From: Phycisphaerae bacterium
Lineage (GTDB): Bacteria > Planctomycetota > Phycisphaerae > Phycisphaerales > UBA1924
DNA length: 64,000 nt
Direction: 5' to 3'
NCBI GenBank assembly: GCA_030432905.1
Contig: JAUILU010000005.1
Span: forward strand, 1-64,000
The stretch's first letter is position 1; each line of letters begins with the position of its first letter. The notes below the pieces were generated by a model. It searched no databases, had not been told where the DNA came from, and saw nothing but the letters and a program-made list of their open reading frames with translations. The translations under genes and the position numbers were made by a program. Positions 52,599-60,755 of the stretch are shown here, piece after piece.

Positions 52599-55500
52599 AT
52601 GCGAAACAAAAACAAACGAATCCTCAAGCGACTCTTCATCCTCGGCACGCTCGCAAGCATCGTGCTCGTGGCCGGCGTCGCGCTGCACATCGCGCGCAAC
52701 AAGGGCAAAGAGCGCCTCCTCCGCGAGCACTACGAAGCAGGATTCGCAGCCTACGAAGCGGGCAATTTTGAGGAAGCCGTCGAAAAACTCGGCTACTACA
52801 ACTCAACGATCAACGACGACCCCGACGTCGCCTACAAGCTCGCCGACGCGAGCCGACGCCTGCCCTCGCAGGGCGGCAACGGCCTCCGCAAAGCCGTCTC
52901 CCTCGCAAGAACCGCCGCCGAGCTCGCGCCCACGCGCACCGAACCGCTCGAACTCCTCCTCGACCTCCACGGCGAACTCAACCAGCAAACAGAACGGCTC
53001 AACGTCGCGCTCAGACTCCTCAAGCTCGAAGAGAACAACACAGCCGCCCTCACCGCAAAGGCCATGGCCGAGGTCGCGCTCGGCAAGCGGAACGAGGCGC
53101 TCCAGACAGCCCAACAGCTCGCAGAGATCAACCCCGACGATCCCGAATCGCACAAGCTCGTCTTCGCGATCCTCGCGCGCGAAGACGCCGCCGTCGGCAG
53201 ACAGAAAATGGCCGAGTACGCCGAGAAAATCGGCAAAGAACACCCAAACGACCCCCGCTTCGTCGTCCTCCGTGTCCACGCCTCGGCGCTCATGGGCTCG
53301 TACGACGAGGCCCGCAAGATCGCCACCTCACTGACCAGCGCCGAGCTCGACGAAGAAACACTCGAAGAAGCCATGCGAGCACTCGACCTGCTCGGCATGC
53401 GCGACGAGTGCGACGCGCTCCTCGCGCGCCACGCAGAGCGGCCCGAGCTCTTCCAAACCACGTCGCTCCTCTCAGTCAAGCGCGCGTTCATGCGCGGCAA
53501 CATCAGCCAAGCACGCCAGATCGCTGAGCTCTCGCTCAACTCGGACCCGATGCCGCCCATGGACATCGTCCCGTGGGCGCTCGCCTGCGGCGTCGACCTC
53601 AGCCAAGAGCAGATCAAACTCCTCTTCGACCATTCCGAGAAGTCCACCGCGTTCCAGCAAGCGCTCGTCGATGGCTTCGCCGCGATCCAGTCCGGCGACC
53701 CCCTCGCCGCCCTCGAGTCGTTCTCGCGCGCCAAAACCATGCGCCGCGACGACCCGCTCGCCGGCGCCCTGCTCGCCGATGCGCAGGACCGCATCGGCGC
53801 CTGGAAAGACGCCGCCCGCGAACGCAAGGAAGTCCTCCGCAGAACGCCCGAGTTCACGACCGTCCGCCTCTCCTACATCGAATCGCTCCTCAACCGCGGC
53901 AGCCCCGTCGAAGCCGACGCCGCCGTCCGCGAAGGCCTCCAGATAGACCGCAACAACGGCGCCCTCCTCCTCGCGCACGTACTCGCTGTCGCTGACATGG
54001 CTTCCAGCGGCGTCGCACTCCCCGAAGAAATTCGCGGCGGCATCCGCGTCGCCGAAGCTCTCGAAGAAGACGCGACCACGCTCACCCCCGCCACGATCCC
54101 GTTGGCGCGCATGCTCGTCGCCAACGACAACCAGCCGAAGCTCAACGCAGTCCTAAACCGCATCGCCGAGGCCGACCCCGACTCACTAGATCTCCGCGCC
54201 CTGCTCTCACTGGGCAACACACTCAGCGACAACGACCACCCAAGAGCGCAGCAGATCTTCAACCTCATCGACAGCTCCACACGCGTTGACCCGTTCGTCC
54301 TGCTCGAACGCGCCACCGCGATGGCCGACGACGGCAGAGCCGAACAAGGTCTCGCCCTCCTCAACCGCAAACTCGAAGAAATGCAGAGCGCAAGCCCGCA
54401 AGCCGGCCTCACCATGGAAATGGCGCGGGCCGCCTACCTCGACAGAACCGCAGACACGAGCGCCGCATCCACACTCCAAGAACTCGCATCCAAGTACCCG
54501 CAGAGCGCCTCGATCCAGACACTCGTCCTCGAATCACAGTCGGCATGGTCAAACCCGCAGCTGATCTCGGAATCGGTCTCACGCCTCAAGTCAATCACCG
54601 GCGACGCATCCTCCGGCTGGCGCATCCACGAAGCGCGCCGGATGCTCACCTTCGACCCAACCCAGCAGAGCGCCGCCAGCGTCGTCAACCTGCTCTCCGA
54701 CGACGCCAACTCCTCAACACCCGACCCCGTCTCGCAGCTCGTGCTCGCCGACGCCATGACCATTCTCGGCGACACCGCCTCGGCAGCCGACTACCTCGAG
54801 AGCGCCATCGACGCGGGCTTCGACAACCCCTCGCTCGTCCTGAAGCTGATCGCCATCCGCCAGAGCATGGGCGACATCGACGCAGCTCGCCGCCGAGCGA
54901 TCACGCTCGCGCAGGTCGAACCCGTCAACAACCGCGTCCGGCGCGAACGCGTCGCGGCGTTGGTCCGACTCGGCATCTTCGAGGCCGCCCGATCCGACGG
55001 CGACAAGCTCGCAGAATCTGACAACCCACGCGACCTGCTCATAGCCGCCAATCTCTCCGGCCGGCTCGGCAACGCTGATACGAGCAACGCCCGCCTCGAC
55101 AAACTCATCGCGCTCGAAGAGATCCCAGACGATGTCCTCATCGCCGCGACACTCACACTCGTCGACGCGGAACGAGTCACCGACGCGTTCAGAGTCCTCG
55201 AGCGCAACCGCTCCGAATCACCGAGCCGAGCCTTCGACATCGCCGAGGCCACGCTTCTTGAGCGCACAGGCCAGGACGCCAAGGCCATCGCCGCCCTCGA
55301 CAAAGCCATCGCGCGTTCGCCGGGTGTCGAGCTCTACACCGCCAAGGCCCGCATCCTCGCAAGACAGGGCAAAGCCGACGAAGCCAAAGCCGTCTGCCAG
55401 GCAGGCCTCGCCATCTCCTCCGGCAACCAAGAACTCAAACTCCTCCAGGAAGCCATCGACCTCGTCAGCGCCGAGAACAGCGTCAGCCTCACCGCAGGCG

Positions 55501-56774
55501 AAGCCGACGCCTCGCGCAAAGTCGTCGACGCGATACGCCGATTCTCCGTCGAAACAAGCGACCCGCAGGCACTCATCGAGCGCATGCGCGCCATCACAAC
55601 CGAGTCACCCTCCTACTACGCCGGCTGGTCTGTGCTCGTCACACAGCTCCAGAACGCCGGCCGATTCGAGGAAGCCGCCGAGTCCGCACAGACCGCGATG
55701 CGCCTCATCCCCTCCGACCCAAGGCCCGCAAGGCTCGCAGTCGACGCCATGCTCCTGACAAACGAACCACGCCAGGCGCTCACCGCAGCCCAGGAATGGA
55801 GCAGACGCTCGCGCCCCGAGTCGTACCAAGCCGACACAACACTCGCCGCCCTGCACGCGCGGCTCGGCTCGAACAACAACGCAACTCGCGCACTCGAACC
55901 TTGGGCAGACCGCATCGCGACCGACGACAACGTCTCGCCGATCCTCGTCCGCCTCCTCGCAACCGTCCGCATCCTCGGCGGCAACACCGAAGAAGCCTGG
56001 CAACTCATCTCCGCGCGGGTCAACAAAGACGACCGCTGGCTCGCCAGCGCCATCGAGATCTCACGCGACCTCCTCGAACGCGGCGGCTCCACCGACGCCG
56101 CAACAGTCTGGCTCAACCGCGTCTCCTCAGAATGGACCGCCAACACTGAAGACACGCTCCGCATCGCCCAAGCCCGACTCGACATCGCAACACGCACCGG
56201 CAGCGAGACCGATCTGCTCAGCGTCATCCAATCGCTCGACAAGCTGGCCACCATGCCCGACCAGTCGAGGCTGATCACTCGCGGCGCCTCGCTGCTCCGC
56301 ATCGCCGCCGAACGCCTGCTCGGCCGATCGGACTCCGCCGCCCAGCACGCCCGCCAACTCGTCGCCCAGATGCCGGGCGACTCCGTGGCGCAGAGCATGC
56401 TCGCCCTAACAATTGTCGAATCAGGAGGCGACGCCGCCCAAGCGGTCGCGGCGGCTACCAAAGCCAGCGAATTCGCCCAACAGAACCCGCAAGGCCTATT
56501 CGAGTTGACCACCGCTCTCGACGCCCTGGGCCAGGCCCAAATGGCAGCAGGAAACCCCGCGGAAGCTGAATCAGCATTTAGGCGTGTGCTCGGGCTCCAG
56601 AACACGGCGACCTCAGCACGCTTAGGGCTCGCCGAGGCCATGTTCGCACAAGGCAAAGCAAGCGAGGCCGCCCGCATCGCCCGCGATCCGGCGCTCAGAA
56701 GGGCGATTTCACAGCGGCCGGGCCTCCAGCCACGCCTGGATCGGCTCAATCAGGCCATCCAAAACGGCGGCTAA
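52599..56774 (+). CDS. Giant membrane-anchored TPR-repeat protein (module B)
   Basis: The 1391-residue protein has a basic N-terminus and one transmembrane helix (LFILGTLASIVLVAGVALHIA, residues 12-32). The remainder is helical TPR-like repeats, such as GFAAYEAGNFEEAVEKLGYY near the start and AAGNPAEAESAFRRVLGLQNTATSARLGLAEA near the end. It parallels the module A TPR protein in size and plan but is divergent in sequence. It is the last gene of the module B run, 36 bp after the sugar transferase. A periplasmic scaffold role in EPS/exosortase assembly is inferred. Confidence 0.86.
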   Translation: MRNKNKRILKRLFILGTLASIVLVAGVALHIARNKGKERLLREHYEAGFAAYEAGNFEEAVEKLGYYNSTINDDPDVAYKLADASRRLPSQGGNGLRKAVSLARTAAELAPTRTEPLELLLDLHGELNQQTERLNVALRLLKLEENNTAALTAKAMAEVALGKRNEALQTAQQLAEINPDDPESHKLVFAILAREDAAVGRQKMAEYAEKIGKEHPNDPRFVVLRVHASALMGSYDEARKIATSLTSAELDEETLEEAMRALDLLGMRDECDALLARHAERPELFQTTSLLSVKRAFMRGNISQARQIAELSLNSDPMPPMDIVPWALACGVDLSQEQIKLLFDHSEKSTAFQQALVDGFAAIQSGDPLAALESFSRAKTMRRDDPLAGALLADAQDRIGAWKDAARERKEVLRRTPEFTTVRLSYIESLLNRGSPVEADAAVREGLQIDRNNGALLLAHVLAVADMASSGVALPEEIRGGIRVAEALEEDATTLTPATIPLARMLVANDNQPKLNAVLNRIAEADPDSLDLRALLSLGNTLSDNDHPRAQQIFNLIDSSTRVDPFVLLERATAMADDGRAEQGLALLNRKLEEMQSASPQAGLTMEMARAAYLDRTADTSAASTLQELASKYPQSASIQTLVLESQSAWSNPQLISESVSRLKSITGDASSGWRIHEARRMLTFDPTQQSAASVVNLLSDDANSSTPDPVSQLVLADAMTILGDTASAADYLESAIDAGFDNPSLVLKLIAIRQSMGDIDAARRRAITLAQVEPVNNRVRRERVAALVRLGIFEAARSDGDKLAESDNPRDLLIAANLSGRLGNADTSNARLDKLIALEEIPDDVLIAATLTLVDAERVTDAFRVLERNRSESPSRAFDIAEATLLERTGQDAKAIAALDKAIARSPGVELYTAKARILARQGKADEAKAVCQAGLAISSGNQELKLLQEAIDLVSAENSVSLTAGEADASRKVVDAIRRFSVETSDPQALIERMRAITTESPSYYAGWSVLVTQLQNAGRFEEAAESAQTAMRLIPSDPRPARLAVDAMLLTNEPRQALTAAQEWSRRSRPESYQADTTLAALHARLGSNNNATRALEPWADRIATDDNVSPILVRLLATVRILGGNTEEAWQLISARVNKDDRWLASAIEISRDLLERGGSTDAATVWLNRVSSEWTANTEDTLRIAQARLDIATRTGSETDLLSVIQSLDKLATMPDQSRLITRGASLLRIAAERLLGRSDSAAQHARQLVAQMPGDSVAQSMLALTIVESGGDAAQAVAAATKASEFAQQNPQGLFELTTALDALGQAQMAAGNPAEAESAFRRVLGLQNTATSARLGLAEAMFAQGKASEAARIARDPALRRAISQRPGLQPRLDRLNQAIQNGG

Positions 56775-57070
56775 ATCAGCCCATCGCCTGGTACTCTAGC
56801 CCGGACTAGTTTTTCTCTAGATTTCCTCACGCTGAAACCGCCCTAGGCGTGCAAAAACTGCGCCAAACCGCCCGATATCTGGAAAATGTTGGTCCGTATA
56901 CCAACTTTACATGCGTGTAGCATTGAAGACGCTTGACTCACCCCCCCGTGTCAGGCATTATTTATCGTAAGTTCAATGTGTCTCGCCAATTGTGGCCCCG
57001 ATCTCAACGTGCTAGCATATGAAGAGCTAGCGGAGATCTAGCCCGATAAGTAAAGAATTGAGGATCAGTC
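56775..57070 (+). promoter_or_regulatory. Promoter region of the first PEP-CTERM-like gene
   Basis: These 296 bp are more AT-rich than the coding neighbours. They contain the inverted repeat GTTGGT-CCGTAT-ACCAAC (56888-56905), a sigma70-like promoter TTGACT (56933-56938) 17 nt from CATTAT (56956-56961), and a leader with the repeat GCTAGC on both sides of ATATGAAGA (57010-57030). The repeat upstream of the -35 is a candidate activator site. Confidence 0.55.
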
Positions 57071-57823
57071 ATGGACACGACACGATTCGCTGCACTCTCA
57101 GTTGCAGCTCTGATATCAGGGGCCGCTTCAGCCCAGGACCTGACCGTGGTCAACTCACCTTGGGCAGGCGAGAGCACCCACTCGCAGATGCTCTCCGAAG
57201 CATTCGGTGGTACATTCACATCGCTCGGCCAAGTTGAAGGCATCAACGCCAAGGCCGGCACTTCCAACATGGTGCACACCGGCTTCACCAACGGCTCGTA
57301 CACCTTCTCCCGAATCTCTGACTTCGGCGGATCAAGCCTCATCAGCCTCACCGACATCGCCGGCGGCGATGACACCAGCTGGGGTGCCGGCTCGTACCGC
57401 GCCGAAGCCATCGGCGGCTACTCATCGAACGAGCACTCGTTCGGTTACATGACCGAAGGCGGCGAGTTCCAGACCATCCTTCAGGCTGGCACCGCAGGTC
57501 TCGACATGACCTCGATCCACCCAAATGAACAGTTCACGTGGGCCATCGACGTCGCAGGACACCGCGAGTACTACGGCCAGGAAAGCATGAACGGCAGCGG
57601 CCAGGATCACATGGTCAGCTACGCCATGTACGACGAAAGCAACAGGCTCATCGGTGCCGTCCTCTTCTTCGAAGACTGGCACGGCGAAGGCAGCGACTAC
57701 GACTACAACGACTTCGCTGTCCTCCTGACCCTCGCACCGACCCCACAGGCAGCCATGCTCGGCATGCTCGGCCTCGGCGGTGTGGGCCTCATGGGCAGCC
57801 GCAGGCGCCGCTCAATCGCCTAA
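57071..57823 (+). CDS. PEP-CTERM-like secreted protein with DUF4114-like domain (paralogue 1)
   Basis: The 250-residue protein has a signal peptide (MDTTRFAALSVAALISGAASAQ) and a beta-rich domain with THSQMLSEAFGGTF. The region FTWAIDVAGHREYYG, DHMVSYAMYDESN and VLFFEDWHGEGSDYDYNDFAVLL resembles DUF4114 (acidic DxDYND calcium-site-like motif). The last 29 residues form a sorting tail: PTPQAA, then LGMLGLGGVGLMG, then SRRRRS. The canonical Pro-Glu-Pro is replaced by Pro-Thr-Pro-Gln. Shine-Dalgarno GAGG lies 7 nt upstream. It is probably a substrate of the exosortases in this window. Confidence 0.85.
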   Translation: MDTTRFAALSVAALISGAASAQDLTVVNSPWAGESTHSQMLSEAFGGTFTSLGQVEGINAKAGTSNMVHTGFTNGSYTFSRISDFGGSSLISLTDIAGGDDTSWGAGSYRAEAIGGYSSNEHSFGYMTEGGEFQTILQAGTAGLDMTSIHPNEQFTWAIDVAGHREYYGQESMNGSGQDHMVSYAMYDESNRLIGAVLFFEDWHGEGSDYDYNDFAVLLTLAPTPQAAMLGMLGLGGVGLMGSRRRRSIA

Positions 57824-57850
57824 TCGGCCTCACATTCTGATCCTTTCGAG

Positions 57851-57881
57851 TGCAGACCTTGAAAAAGGTCTGCATTTTTTT
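57851..57881 (+). terminator. Intrinsic terminator of paralogue 1
   Basis: TGCAGACCTT (57851-57860) pairs perfectly with AAGGTCTGCA (57865-57874) around GAAA and runs into TTTTTTT (57875-57881). Confidence 0.93.
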
Positions 57882-57912
57882 CGCCCCTCACACGCTCAAA
57901 TCAGGCATCCCC

Positions 57913-57948
57913 TATAATTATTGGGTGAATCCCCTGATAAACGGGGGA
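57913..57948 (+). promoter_or_regulatory. -10 box and leader hairpin of paralogue 2
   Basis: TATAAT (57913-57918) is a perfect -10. A hairpin follows: CCCC (57931-57934), loop TGATAAAC, GGGG (57943-57946). The predicted leader of about 110 nt ends with GGAG 7 nt before the start at 58037. A convincing -35 is not seen. Confidence 0.5.
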
Positions 57949-58036
57949 CCGCCAACAATTACCCTACTACACTATCAGCGACGCGAGTTGGAGGCTCGCA
58001 AGTGTGGTTTCAGAAACAGATTAAGGGAGAGTTGGG

Positions 58037-58720
58037 ATGAAAAACCCTTCCAACGCACTGGTGGTAGGTCTGCTTATGAGCGCTGGAGTCGCTGTTGCAG
58101 ACAATGACGATTACACCCGTATTCACAGCCCAAACAACGGCGAATACACCCATGCTCAGATCCTGTCCAACGCCCTCGGCGGGACATTCTCAGCATCGGG
58201 CCGCGATTTCTCGAACGGATCGATCAACGCAATCCGCAACCGTGACTCGGGATACATCCACAACACGGACCAGATCTGGTCCGCAGGAACCTACAACGCC
58301 AAGATTATCGGCAACCAAGGTTCCAACGACGCCGAGTTCGGCTACGTCAACGGCACCCACGGCGGCCACTTCCGCTCGCTCCTCGACGCAGAAGAGATCG
58401 GCAGCTCAACCTCGACGACACGCGACGACGACTTCCGCTGGGCCATCAAAGTTGACGGCTTCATCTGGGATTCCGTATACACCTCGCGCGATCACGATAA
58501 CTACGGCAAGGACATGATGGTCTCGTACACGCTCTACAACGCGTCCAACGCCATCATTGGATCCGTCCTCTTCTTCGAGGACAAGAAGCACTTCAGCGAC
58601 AAGGACTTCAACGACGTCGCCGTCCTGCTCTCAATAGTCCCGGCTCCGCAAGCCGCTGCAATGGGCGGCCTGACCCTGCTGGCCGGCTTCGGCATGACCC
58701 GCCGCCGCCGCCTCGCCTGA
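58037..58720 (+). CDS. PEP-CTERM-like secreted protein (paralogue 2)
   Basis: The 227-residue protein has a signal peptide (ALVVGLLMSAGVAVA) and a domain homologous to paralogues 1 and 3: THAQILSNALGGTFSASG, then DNYGKDMMVSYTLYNASN and VLFFEDKKHFSDKDFNDVAVLL (DxDFND). The tail is VPAPQAAAMG, a short hydrophobic stretch, and TRRRRLA. It is monocistronic, with its own promoter and terminator. The tandem arrangement suggests local duplication and diversification of an exosortase substrate. Confidence 0.85.
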   Translation: MKNPSNALVVGLLMSAGVAVADNDDYTRIHSPNNGEYTHAQILSNALGGTFSASGRDFSNGSINAIRNRDSGYIHNTDQIWSAGTYNAKIIGNQGSNDAEFGYVNGTHGGHFRSLLDAEEIGSSTSTTRDDDFRWAIKVDGFIWDSVYTSRDHDNYGKDMMVSYTLYNASNAIIGSVLFFEDKKHFSDKDFNDVAVLLSIVPAPQAAAMGGLTLLAGFGMTRRRRLA

Positions 58721-58748
58721 TAACCGGCGTAAACAACACAGTAAACTT

Positions 58749-58786
58749 CAGCAGGTCCGCGAAAACTCGCGGGCCTGCTGTCGTTT
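58749..58786 (+). terminator. Intrinsic terminator of paralogue 2
   Basis: CAGCAGGTCCGCGA (58749-58762) pairs with TCGCGGGCCTGCTG (58767-58780), with one G-U pair, around AAAC, followed by TCGTTTT. Confidence 0.88.
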
Positions 58787-58821
58787 TGTGTACAGACGTT
58801 AAGCCTTTGCCACATTGACTT

Positions 58822-58874
58822 TATAATCATTTAGGGCACTTGTCTTTGCTAGGAAATACCCCCATGATAGGGGT
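58822..58874 (+). promoter_or_regulatory. -10 box and leader hairpin of paralogue 3
   Basis: TATAAT (58822-58827) is a perfect -10 with only a weak TTAAGC 17 nt upstream. The leader contains the hairpin ACCCC (58858-58862), loop CATGATA, GGGGT (58870-58874), similar in stem and TGATA loop to the leader hairpin of paralogue 2. AGGGG lies 8 nt before the start at 58928. Confidence 0.5.
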
Positions 58875-58927
58875 GCCGGCAGTTCGTGAGCCGGGGATAT
58901 TGGAAGACAAGACCAGGGGTTCAAGCC

Positions 58928-59635
58928 ATGCGTTTCGCAGCCACCATCGCAGCCGCAGCGACAATCACCGCGGCCTCAGCATCCGCTCAGTACACACACG
59001 TCCGCTCACCATCGGGCGGCGAAGCAAGCCACTCGGAAATCCTCAGCTCGGCCCTGGGCGGCAACTTCAGCTCGTCCGGCAGCCGCGACTACTCCAACGG
59101 CATGATCTTCGCCGACCGGATGAAGGACTCGGCCCACCGCAGCATCGGCACCGACCGCTACTGGGACGCAGGCACCTACCACGTCAAGATGATCGCCAAG
59201 GAAGCCGCGTACAACCACACCTTCGGCGCCGTCGAAGGCACCTACGGCGGCGGAAACCTCAACGACTACCAGTCAATCCTGGCATCAACACCTGTCGGCA
59301 CCGAAGCAACCGTCACCATGGATGAGGACTTCCGCTGGGCCATCGAAACCGATCGCGGCGGACACCACCGCAACAGCGACATCCTCTACACCTCGCGTGA
59401 CTGGGATAACTACGGCAGCATCGACCACATGGTCAGTTACAAGCTCTTCAAGAACGGCGACCTCTTTGGTTACGCACTCTTCTTCGAAGACATCAAGTAC
59501 TGCAGCGACAAGGACTACAACGACGTCGCGGTCCTCCTGACACTCGTCCCCGCACCGCAGGCAGCGATGCTCGGCCTCACCGGCCTCGGTGGCCTCGGCC
59601 TCATGACCGGACGCCGCCGCCGCTCGAGCATGTAA
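58928..59635 (+). CDS. PEP-CTERM-like secreted protein (paralogue 3)
   Basis: The 235-residue protein has a signal peptide (MRFAATIAAAATITAASASAQ). It shares SHSEILSSALGGNFSSSG, FRWAIETDRGG, DHMVSYKLFKNG and ALFFEDIKYCSDKDYNDVAVLL with paralogues 1 and 2. The tail is PAPQAAMLG, LTGLGGLGLMTG, RRRRSSM. The ATG at 58928 is chosen because the signal begins there and AGGGG precedes it; a longer frame back to 58886 lacks both. It is monocistronic. Confidence 0.85.
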   Translation: MRFAATIAAAATITAASASAQYTHVRSPSGGEASHSEILSSALGGNFSSSGSRDYSNGMIFADRMKDSAHRSIGTDRYWDAGTYHVKMIAKEAAYNHTFGAVEGTYGGGNLNDYQSILASTPVGTEATVTMDEDFRWAIETDRGGHHRNSDILYTSRDWDNYGSIDHMVSYKLFKNGDLFGYALFFEDIKYCSDKDYNDVAVLLTLVPAPQAAMLGLTGLGGLGLMTGRRRRSSM

Positions 59636-59667
59636 TCCGCTCGATCAAAGCAGCTTCTCTCACTAAC

Positions 59668-59698
59668 AAGCACGGACCCATTCGGGTCCGTGCTTTTA
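59668..59698 (+). terminator. Intrinsic terminator of paralogue 3
   Basis: AAGCACGGACCC (59668-59679) pairs perfectly with GGGTCCGTGCTT (59684-59695) around ATTC; the T-run is short (TTTT, partly within the stem). It may also terminate the convergent rfb operon. Confidence 0.85.
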
Positions 59699-59729
59699 CA
59701 TCCGTTGATCAATCATTCTGCCGCACGGC

Positions 59730-60755
59730 TCACGCCCGCTGGCCGTACTGCTTCTCGTAGTAGTCCTGGTACGCCCCGCTCTTGACACGCTCCCACCACT
59801 GCCGGTTCTCGACGTACCACTTCACGGTTTCCTCAAGCGCACCCGGCCAAGCAGACCGCGACGGCGACCAGCCTAGCTCGTTCTTGATCTTGCTCGCGTC
59901 GATCGCGTACCGCCTGTCGTGGCCCAGCCTGTCCTCGACGTAGCGGATCATCTCCTCGCCCTTACCCATGATCTCAAGGATCGAGTGCGTGAGCTCAAGG
60001 TTCGACCGCTCGTTGTTGCCGCCGATGTTGTAGACCTCGCCCGGCTTGCCCTTCTCGAGCACCGTCAGCACCGCCTCGCAGTGGTCATCAACATGCAGCC
60101 AGTCGCGGACGTTCTTCCCGTCGCCGTACAGCGGCACCTGCTGGCCGTCCATCAGGTTCGAGACGAACAGCGGGATCACCTTCTCCGGGAACTGATAAGG
60201 CCCGAAGTTGTTCGAGCACCGCGTCGTCACGAGATCCATCCCGAACGTGTGGTGGTACGCGTTAACCAGCAGATCCCCGCCAGTCTTGCTCGCCGAGTAC
60301 GGGCTGCTCGGATCCAGCGGCGTCGTCTCGGTGAACTTCACCTCCGGGTTCTCGAGCGGAAGCGACCCGTACACCTCATCCGTCGAGACATACACGAAAC
60401 GCTTGTCGTTGCCGCCGGCGCGCCGCCAGGCATCGAGCAGTACCTGCGTCCCGCGTGTGTTCGTGTCAACGAACGGCCCCGAGTCCATGATCGACCGATC
60501 GACATGGCTCTCCGCCGCCATATGAACAACAGCATCAACGCCCGGCAGCACCCTGTCGAGCACCTCCGGATCGCGCACGTCGCCCTTGACGAACGTGTAC
60601 CGCGGATCGTTCTCGATCTCCGCCAGGTTCTCGAGGTTGCCCGAGTACGTCAGCGAATCGAGGTTCGTGATCTTGTAGTCGGGCCGATCACGCAGCACCA
60701 GACGCACAAAGTTGGAACCGATGAACCCGGCGCCGCCGGTCAGAAGAATGTGCAT
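59730..60755 (-). CDS. rfbB: dTDP-glucose 4,6-dehydratase
   Basis: RfbB makes dTDP-4-keto-6-deoxyglucose, the second step to dTDP-rhamnose. The 341-residue extended SDR has TGGAGFIGSNFVR, HMAAESHVDRSI, STDEVYGSL, the active-site YSASK, and NNFGPYQFPEK, all diagnostic of RmlB. The ATG at 60755 overlaps the rfbD stop by one base (TGATG). It is the last gene of the rfbACDB operon. Confidence 0.96.
   Translation of the reverse strand: MHILLTGGAGFIGSNFVRLVLRDRPDYKITNLDSLTYSGNLENLAEIENDPRYTFVKGDVRDPEVLDRVLPGVDAVVHMAAESHVDRSIMDSGPFVDTNTRGTQVLLDAWRRAGGNDKRFVYVSTDEVYGSLPLENPEVKFTETTPLDPSSPYSASKTGGDLLVNAYHHTFGMDLVTTRCSNNFGPYQFPEKVIPLFVSNLMDGQQVPLYGDGKNVRDWLHVDDHCEAVLTVLEKGKPGEVYNIGGNNERSNLELTHSILEIMGKGEEMIRYVEDRLGHDRRYAIDASKIKNELGWSPSRSAWPGALEETVKWYVENRQWWERVKSGAYQDYYEKQYGQRA

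Noticed and set aside
51144..52730. 528-codon open frame on the minus strand
   Set aside because: It is antisense to the sugar transferase, which has intact catalytic motifs; the product is Asp/Glu/Val-rich shadow.
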